Shown piece by piece: positions 60,354-64,000 of a stretch of 64,000 bases of DNA. The stretch is from positions 1-64,000 of the forward strand of contig DASZZN010000044.1 in the NCBI GenBank assembly GCA_035544955.1, in the 5' to 3' direction. The DNA is from Candidatus Dormiibacterota bacterium. GTDB lineage: Bacteria > Chloroflexota > Dormibacteria > CF-121. Below the pieces are notes generated by a model, which was given only the letters and a program-made list of their open reading frames with translations, was not told where the DNA came from and did no database searches. The first letter of the stretch is position 1. The number at the start of each line of letters is the position of its first letter. A program made the translations under genes and the position numbers.

Positions 60354-60674
60354 TTAACTGACGCGGACCTCCGCGAGCTCGCGGCGGGCCGCCTCATCCC
60401 CAAGCTTGCAGGCGGCATACCAACCGATCTTTCCGTTGACGAGCGACCGGGTTATCAGCTGGCCGCAGGTGAGCAAAAGCGCGAGCGGCCGGTCGCTCAT
60501 GTCCTTCGGGGCGAACGGCTGCGGCCGGAACGTCGGGCACTTATCGAAACCCTCAGGAAACGGCCGCGCGAACGGACATTCGTCGGCCGGTCGGAGTGAG
60601 CCAGCCGGCTTTCCGTCGGGTGGGTGCGGCCCCTCCAACACGTGTGACCCCTCGCCCAAGCGGTGCTCAGCCAT
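60354..60674 (-). CDS. Small Cys-containing protein, function unknown
   Basis: About 106 aa from ATG 60674. The pattern ADECPFARPFPEGFDKCPTF, LTCGQLITR and GWYAACKLGDEAARREL has four well-spaced Cys that could bind a metal. A helical charged C-terminus follows. The segment CPxF...CGxL...CxLGD looks conserved in style, but no named family is recognised. It is preceded by a probable promoter and lies just upstream of the S9 peptidase. Confidence 0.55.
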   Translation of the reverse strand: MAEHRLGEGSHVLEGPHPPDGKPAGSLRPADECPFARPFPEGFDKCPTFRPQPFAPKDMSDRPLALLLTCGQLITRSLVNGKIGWYAACKLGDEAARRELAEVRVS

Positions 60675-60694
60675 TAGGGCCTCTGTTGCGCTGT

Positions 60695-60722
60695 ATTTTA
60701 CGCAAAAAAAGCCGCAAAACAA
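60695..60722 (-). promoter_or_regulatory. Probable promoter of the small Cys-containing gene
   Basis: On the minus strand TTGTTT (plus 60717-60722) and TAAAAT (plus 60695-60700) are spaced by 16 bases, in a locally AT-rich stretch that contrasts with the flanking GC-rich DNA. The predicted start lies about 13 bases before ATG 60674. Confidence 0.55.
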
Positions 60723-60729
60723 GGGCTTT
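60704..60729 (-). terminator. Intrinsic terminator of the aldo/keto reductase gene
   Basis: AAAGCC (60708-60713) pairs with GGCTTT (60724-60729) around a 10-base loop. On the minus strand the hairpin is followed by a U-run (plus A7 at 60704-60710). It begins 12 bases after the aldo/keto reductase stop and overlaps the promoter of the next gene. Confidence 0.65.
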
Positions 60730-60740
60730 CCTCGAACGAG

Positions 60741-61766
60741 CTACTCCCTGCTAGAGGTGGCCCAGAGGTTGATGCCACTGTCGGTGGCGTAGCGGTCGAT
60801 CTCCCGGAGTTCGTCCGCCGAGAACTGAAGGTTGTCGAGCGCACCGATGTTCTGCTCCAGCTGGGCGACGCTGCTCGCGCCGACCAGCGTCGAGGTCACC
60901 CGAGGGTCGCGGATCGTCCAGGCGAGCGCCATCTGGGCCAGGGTCTGACAGCGCCGCTGCGCGATCTGGTTCAGTGCCTTGACCCTGGCGAGCGTCTCCT
61001 CTGTCAGCAGGTCCTTTGAAAACGAGCCCGATTGGCTGGCTCGCGAGCCGGCGGGGATCCCCTTCAGATAGCGGTCGGTCAGCAGGCCCTGCGCCAGCGG
61101 CGAGAAGGTGATGCAGCCAACTCCTTCCATGCCCAGGACGTCGAGGAGATCCTTCTCGATCCACCGGTTCAGCAGCGAGTAGGACGGCTGGTGGATAAGC
61201 AGCGGCATCCCCAGCTGGCGCAAGATGGCAGCCGCCTCTTTCGTGCGACCCGCCGAGTAGGAAGAGATGCCCGCATAGAGCGCCTTGCCCTGGCGCACCG
61301 CGGTGTCGAGCGCGCCCATCGTTTCCTCGAGCGGGGTCTCCGGGTCGAACCGATGCGAATAGAAGATGTCGACGTAGTCGAGCCCCATCCGGCGGAGGCT
61401 CTGGTCCAGGCTGGCCAGCAGGTACTTCCGCGATCCCCAGATACCATACGGCCCCGGCCACATGTCGTACCCGGCCTTGGTGGAGATCACGAGCTGATCG
61501 CGGCGCCCCGCGAGGTCGACTTGAAGAATGCGGCCGAAGTTCTCCTCAGCGGAGCCATAGGGCGGGCCATAGTTGTTCGCCAGGTCGAAGTGGGTGATGC
61601 CAAGGTCGAAGGCGCGGCGGATGATGGCACGCTGCGTCTCGATCGGGCGGTCACCGCCGAAGTTCTGCCAGAGGCCAAGCGCGATGGCCGGCAGCACGAG
61701 ACCGCTGCGACCGCTTCGCCGGTAGGGCATTTGGGCGTAGCGATCGCCGTCCGGCATCATGTCCAT
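60741..61766 (-). CDS. Aldo/keto reductase (GAP-reductase YghZ-like)
   Basis: The 341-residue protein has the AKR barrel with LGLWQNFGGD, FDLANNYGPPYGSAEENFG (Asp and catalytic Tyr), VISTKAGYDMWPGPYG (Lys), DYVDIFYSHRFDPETPLEETM (His) and SPLAQGLLTDRYLKGIP. The MWPGPYG insert and length match the YghZ/Kv-beta-like L-glyceraldehyde-3-phosphate reductase branch. It uses NADP(H) in relatives. The start (ATG 61766, 61760 or 61757) is 8 bases from the divergent PfkB gene. Confidence 0.88.
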   Translation of the reverse strand: MDMMPDGDRYAQMPYRRSGRSGLVLPAIALGLWQNFGGDRPIETQRAIIRRAFDLGITHFDLANNYGPPYGSAEENFGRILQVDLAGRRDQLVISTKAGYDMWPGPYGIWGSRKYLLASLDQSLRRMGLDYVDIFYSHRFDPETPLEETMGALDTAVRQGKALYAGISSYSAGRTKEAAAILRQLGMPLLIHQPSYSLLNRWIEKDLLDVLGMEGVGCITFSPLAQGLLTDRYLKGIPAGSRASQSGSFSKDLLTEETLARVKALNQIAQRRCQTLAQMALAWTIRDPRVTSTLVGASSVAQLEQNIGALDNLQFSADELREIDRYATDSGINLWATSSRE

Positions 61767-61774
61767 AGCTCAGC

Positions 61775-62677
61775 ATGGTAGTCGTGTGCGGCGAGGCGCT
61801 CATCGACCGGATTCCTGGCACCGACTCCCCAGGTGGCGGGCCCTACAACACCGCCAGAGCCCTCGCACGCCTGGGAATTCCAACCCAATTTCTCGGGCGC
61901 CTCTCGACCGATGCTCTCGGCCGGCGGCTGCGCGACTTGCTGGCGGCCGACGGCGCCGACCTCTCCCTCACCAGCTTTGGTCCCGAGCCGTCCACGCTCG
62001 CCATCGCCGATGTCGACCCCGACGGCCACGCTGCCTATCGCTTCATCATCGATGGGACCTCCGCTCCCAACTTGACCCGGCAGATGCTGCCGGCTTCGCT
62101 TTCCTCCGGTGTCCGCGCGCTGCATGTCGGCACCCTCGGCCTGGTGTTCGAACCGATCGCACCGACCATCGCCGGACTGGTCGAGCGTGAGCACGAGAAC
62201 CTACTCGTGATGGTCGATCCGAACATCCGGGCGGCAGCCCTCAACGGGACGGCAGGCTATCGAGCGCGGTTAGAGCGAATCATCGCGGAGAGCACGATCG
62301 TCAAGGCGAGCGATGCCGACATGGCCTGGCTCTATCCGGAGGTCGAGCTCGTATCAGCCGCCCGTGCCCTGCTGGCTCACGGCCCCAGCCTTGTCGTAGT
62401 GACCCTCGGGGCGGATGGGGCCTTCGGGGTCTGCGCCGGCACGGAAGTCCGCGTGCCAGCTCCGATGGTTGACGTCGTCGATACCATCGGCGCCGGGGAC
62501 GCCTTCGGCGCCGGCCTGCTTGCCTGGCTCTTCGACCACGACCGCCTGAGCCGGGATCTGCATCTGGAGCGCGAGGAACTCGGTGCCGCCCTCGAGTTCG
62601 CCTGCCTGGTCGCCTCGATCACCTGTACCCGGGCCGGCGCCGACCCGCCGCGTCGCACCGAGCTGCACTTCCCCTAG
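61775..62677 (+). CDS. PfkB-family sugar kinase (fructokinase-like)
   Basis: The 300-residue protein has VVVCGEALIDRIPG and GGPYNTARALARLG (PfkB signature 1 region), and the late DTIGAGDAFGAGLLAWL (signature 2 with catalytic Asp and anion hole). VTLGADGAFG is the ATP-site strand. It phosphorylates a sugar, probably fructose or a related ketose, by similarity to fructokinases. A -10-like TACCAT for the divergent reductase lies over its start codon. Confidence 0.87.
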   Translation: MVVVCGEALIDRIPGTDSPGGGPYNTARALARLGIPTQFLGRLSTDALGRRLRDLLAADGADLSLTSFGPEPSTLAIADVDPDGHAAYRFIIDGTSAPNLTRQMLPASLSSGVRALHVGTLGLVFEPIAPTIAGLVEREHENLLVMVDPNIRAAALNGTAGYRARLERIIAESTIVKASDADMAWLYPEVELVSAARALLAHGPSLVVVTLGADGAFGVCAGTEVRVPAPMVDVVDTIGAGDAFGAGLLAWLFDHDRLSRDLHLEREELGAALEFACLVASITCTRAGADPPRRTELHFP

Positions 62678-62725
62678 CCCGTGGTGATTGCAGGTGCTCG
62701 AAGAGTAACCAGGCGTTTAACTCAG

Positions 62726-64000
62726 CTATATCGGTTCGGCTCGCAGCGGAGGCGATTCCGTTAGGCGGGCATAGCGGCCGGTCAGGTAGGCGGCGACATA
62801 GCTCGCGTAGGGAAGCGTCACCAGCACGCCGACCGCCAGCGCGACGAGGCCGATGAACCCGATGGTCGCGAGCGCGAAGACCAACGCGCCGACCACGAGA
62901 CTCAGCGCCAGGTTGACGCGTGCGCGGCGGACGACGGCCACCGGGTTCAAGGCACCGAGAAACCCGCGGTCCATGTACTGGCTGATGATGGCGGGCTCCA
63001 GCAGGGTCACCAGCAGCCCCCACACGCTGCCGGCTGCTGAGACAGCGCCGGCAACCTCGCCAGCGACAGACGACTGGTCGCTGACGACGGTGGACGGGAT
63101 GCTGAGGAGGACGGACGGAATAATCCAGATCAGCACGATGACAAAAAATTTGAAGCCCTCCTTGGTGAGCTGCCAGCGATGATCCCAGGGTGGAAGCTCA
63201 TGGGAGCCGGCCCGCACCACCCTCGTGATCCTCACGGAATAGCCGGTCAACAGCAGAAAGGGAACGATCAGCCAGAAGAACAGGATGCAGGCCGCGCCGG
63301 CGAGCAGCTTGCGAACCCAGTGCTCGGACCGGACGACAAAGGTGAGGGCCTCCCCCAGGTCGAGGTCGGCGGAGGGCCGCGTGGTCCGCGCTTCCGGCAG
63401 TCCCTGGGCGATAAGCAGCGCGGCGACCACCGTGATCAGCTTGTCGGGGAGATCGACGGCAGCCTCACCAAGTAGCGCGGCGATGACCCGCGGGGCATGG
63501 GCACCGTTGAGCGCGTTATAGACGGAGTCACCGAGTCGGACGCCGCTCTTGCCGCCGCTGATCAGAAAGTTGAGTGGCGTCGACACCACGGATGCGATTA
63601 CGAAGGTGATCAACCAGAGCGCCACCCAGCCGCTCGCCCGCTTCTGCCAGTTGAGATAGCGAGCCAGCCCGGCGACGAAGCCGACCGCGAACGAGACGAT
63701 GCTGTAGGGCGCCGCAATCGGGTCGACGGTGTTCGAGCTGACCAGGTTGCTGATGAATCCCACGCTGCCGCCCACCCAGGGACCGCCGACGACGCCGGCC
63801 AGCACGGTCCCGATCGAATCGAGAAAGAGCGGAAGCCCAAAGGTGACAGCGATCGCGCGACCGGCAAAGTTCAGGCCGAGGCACGCAAGGATGATGACGA
63901 CCCCGACCGAGCCGAGGCTGAATCGTAGCGGGCCGGTCCAGCCCGCCGCCTGGAGCGACGCCAGCGTCCGCCGCAACGGGGCGCGCGCCAGGAAGAACAC
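62726..64000 (-). CDS. Membrane protein with ECF-S-like N-terminus and DUF4013-like C-terminus (5' end at window edge)
   Basis: At least 424 aa; GTG at 64000 is possible but the gene may start outside. The N-terminal ~190 residues have six helices with LNFAGRAIAVTFGLPLFLDSIGTVLAGVVGGPWVG, resembling ECF transporter substrate-binding (S) components. The C-terminal ~200 residues (DHRWQLTKEGFKFFVIVLIW; PAIISQYMDRGFLGALNP) resemble DUF4013 membrane proteins. No ECF ATPase or T component is nearby. The function is uncertain. Confidence 0.65.
   Translation of the reverse strand: MFFLARAPLRRTLASLQAAGWTGPLRFSLGSVGVVIILACLGLNFAGRAIAVTFGLPLFLDSIGTVLAGVVGGPWVGGSVGFISNLVSSNTVDPIAAPYSIVSFAVGFVAGLARYLNWQKRASGWVALWLITFVIASVVSTPLNFLISGGKSGVRLGDSVYNALNGAHAPRVIAALLGEAAVDLPDKLITVVAALLIAQGLPEARTTRPSADLDLGEALTFVVRSEHWVRKLLAGAACILFFWLIVPFLLLTGYSVRITRVVRAGSHELPPWDHRWQLTKEGFKFFVIVLIWIIPSVLLSIPSTVVSDQSSVAGEVAGAVSAAGSVWGLLVTLLEPAIISQYMDRGFLGALNPVAVVRRARVNLALSLVVGALVFALATIGFIGLVALAVGVLVTLPYASYVAAYLTGRYARLTESPPLRAEPI

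Overview
The window is high-GC, gene-dense bacterial DNA with short intergenic gaps and no rRNA, tRNA, CRISPR array or recognisable insertion sequence. The gene families point to a Terrabacteria-type soil organism: a DUF3618/phage-holin-III pair, a BTAD regulator, several DinB / maleylpyruvate-isomerase-like proteins, an S1C protease, a TMEM175 channel, and bifunctional penicillin-binding proteins with Pro/Ser tails. Chloroflexota or Candidatus Dormibacterota, or a deep actinobacterial relative, would fit. This placement is inferred from gene content only.

Layout. 1-7.1 kb: end of a surface propeller protein, a UbiB kinase, then a tightly overlapping trio (choline-kinase-like phosphotransferase, dimethylglycine/sarcosine-dehydrogenase-type oxidase, inositol-monophosphatase-like enzyme) that looks like a methylamine or methylated-compound catabolic unit. 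7.1-12.1 kb: small enzymes, a BTAD regulator, a membrane-anchored cupredoxin, an arginase-family enzyme, a phosphodiesterase and an MBL hydrolase. 12.2-16.7 kb: a cell-envelope operon (holin-like protein, DUF3618, class A PBP) behind a promoter flanked by an inverted repeat. 16.6-19.8 kb: a minus-strand five-gene operon with start/stop overlaps at every junction, holding a BtaA-like (DUF3419) protein, DUF2071, DoxX and a membrane-tethered methyltransferase; it is a candidate membrane-lipid pathway. 19.9-24.5 kb: a branched-chain amino-acid ABC importer in which the two ATPases LivG and LivF are one polypeptide. 24.5-31.9 kb: DinB, an ECF sigma factor co-translated with a membrane NHL propeller, a broken aldo/keto reductase, an S9 peptidase, MaoC and a sialidase-fold lipoprotein. 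32-43 kb: a GGDEF-EAL protein, an HtrA-like protease, an esterase, Tag glycosylase, tandem DUF427, MsrA, DoxX and a second class A PBP. 43-46.4 kb: a zinc/manganese ABC importer (ZnuACB type) with a convergent Fur-family repressor and a palindromic operator placed on a probable leaderless promoter. 46.5-64 kb: HD-GYP, CAP and phosphoesterase proteins, a histidine kinase with a frameshifted response regulator, an ABC-2 exporter, MFS, TMEM175, a molybdopterin oxidoreductase fused to a membrane cytochrome-like domain, a HAD phosphatase, a second S9 peptidase, an aldo/keto reductase, PfkB and an ECF-S-like/DUF4013 membrane protein running off the end.

The most unusual signals are not single genes. 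First, a dispersed GC-rich hairpin family (about nine copies, some degenerate) is carried twice in frame inside the S9 peptidase at 58-60 kb and forms the shared 3' ends of znuB and fur. Second, a different dispersed repeat ending in GAGCGTTTGAGACGTT occurs three times. Third, several genes have no ATG/GTG/TTG where their conserved N-terminus begins; two start most plausibly at CTG in a CTGA overlap with the preceding stop. Fourth, two genes (a response regulator and an aldo/keto reductase) are broken at homopolymers, which could be real or assembly error.
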